From positions 62,001 to 126,000 of the forward strand of contig JAEWOS010000018.1 of NCBI GenBank assembly GCA_023460855.1: a stretch of 64,000 nt of DNA, in the 5' to 3' direction. The position numbers and the translations under genes are program-made. Each line of letters opens with the position of its first letter. Position 1 is the first letter of the stretch. Below are positions 63,743-64,000 of the stretch, piece after piece. The DNA is from Bacteroidota bacterium (GTDB lineage: Bacteria > Bacteroidota > Bacteroidia > Flavobacteriales > Weeksellaceae). The notes beneath the pieces are model-generated. The model made no database searches. It worked only from the letters and a program-made list of their open reading frames with translations, and was not told where the DNA came from.

Positions 63743-64000
63743 TCAGTATCGAATTCCTCCATTTTTCATCAGGAAATGGAGCAGCCACGCCGGACCAACA
63801 AGCAGAAACTGCAGGTCTTTAAGGAAACTCGGTTTCTTACCTTCAATTTTATGACCGTAAAACTGACCGATCCAAGCAAGCACGAAAACTGATGCGTAAA
63901 ACATCCAGGAATTCCTCCCGAAATTCAGATTGACTGCAGAAATCACAAATTCGAAAAACAGCATGATGAAAAACATGACCGCTGCAATTTTCCAGGAAAG
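63743..64000 (-). CDS. Partial Mpo1-like (DUF962) membrane protein, N-terminus outside the window
   Basis: The frame remains open to the right edge, giving at least 86 residues. Two helices are visible, along with the segment YGHKIEGKKPSFLKDLQFLL, which fits the DUF962/Mpo1 pattern (an H-x-E-G-(K/R)-x-P motif). Yeast Mpo1 is an iron-dependent 2-hydroxy fatty acid dioxygenase. The N-terminal part with the first His motif lies outside. It is convergent with the RsmI-like gene, two bases apart. Confidence 0.72.
   Translation of the reverse strand, partial: LSWKIAAVMFFIMLFFEFVISAVNLNFGRNSWMFYASVFVLAWIGQFYGHKIEGKKPSFLKDLQFLLVGPAWLLHFLMKNGGIRY

Overview
The window looks like chromosomal core DNA of a member of the Bacteroidota, most likely Flavobacteriia of the Chryseobacterium/Kaistella type (Weeksellaceae). 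Four things point there. Two type IX secretion / gliding genes are present (gldD, porT). Start codons lack purine-rich Shine-Dalgarno sequences at the usual distance. Upstream regions repeatedly carry the Bacteroidota -7 promoter box TAnnTTTG. The gene families (RNase G without a zinc link, DUF3857 proteins, short-chain threonine dehydrogenase, a 30-residue very basic protein beside HU) are also typical. I count 69 protein genes (two cut by the window edges), of which three carry lesions, plus one 6S-like RNA. No tRNA, rRNA, CRISPR array, insertion sequence or prophage was seen.

Layout. 1-4.1 kb: minus-strand genes for a lipoprotein, an acyltransferase, a NUDIX hydrolase, RNase G, the tiny basic protein and HU. 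4.1-10 kb: mutY, gldD, a PfkB kinase, a SurA-like isomerase and formate-tetrahydrofolate ligase on the plus strand. 10-12 kb: lipB and a pabA/trpG amidotransferase on the minus strand. 12.1-21.8 kb: a long minus-strand metal-efflux operon running from a small secreted protein through an LTA-synthase-like sulfatase, a DUF2231-like membrane protein and an HME-RND pump (CzcA, outer-membrane and adaptor subunits) to a rubrerythrin-VIT1 fusion. Two of its genes are broken: a nonsense codon in the LTA-synthase homologue and a one-base deletion in czcA. 21.9-35.7 kb: cytochrome c, lysS, an OmpA-domain protein, pstSCAB, gyrB, a pair of DUF3857 transglutaminase-like proteins and a lipid kinase. 35.7-43.9 kb: ggt, threonine dehydrogenase, a degenerate polysaccharide-deacetylase-like protein, a phosphoesterase, a ketoacyl synthase III, menG/ubiE and porT. 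44-46.4 kb: a coiled-coil protein, zapA, a 6S RNA candidate and RNase Y. 46.5-55 kb: a frameshifted membrane protein with an XRE regulator, thioesterase, D-aminoacylase-like amidohydrolase, BON-LysM protein, ArsC-like protein, gcvT, idi, a HAD-like protein, a 3-phosphoglycerate-dehydrogenase-like enzyme and mscL. 55-64 kb: nnr, lgt, yidD, rarA, a thioesterase, dnaA, a low-molecular-weight phosphatase and an RsmI-like methylase.

How the genes fit together. Much of the window is housekeeping: lipoprotein maturation and membrane insertion (lgt, yidD, SurA-like chaperone), replication and repair (dnaA, gyrB, rarA, mutY), RNA turnover (RNase G, RNase Y), one-carbon metabolism (fhs, gcvT, lipB), phosphate uptake and cell division (zapA with its coiled-coil partner). 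The most accessory-looking stretch is the 12-21.8 kb metal operon.

No obviously new multi-gene system is visible. The observations most worth following are the 6S RNA candidate behind zapA, the unannotated 30-residue basic protein, the lesions in the metal operon, the catalytically dead second DUF3857 paralogue, the degenerate deacetylase, and several promoters whose -7 box sits almost on the start codon, suggesting leaderless mRNAs.
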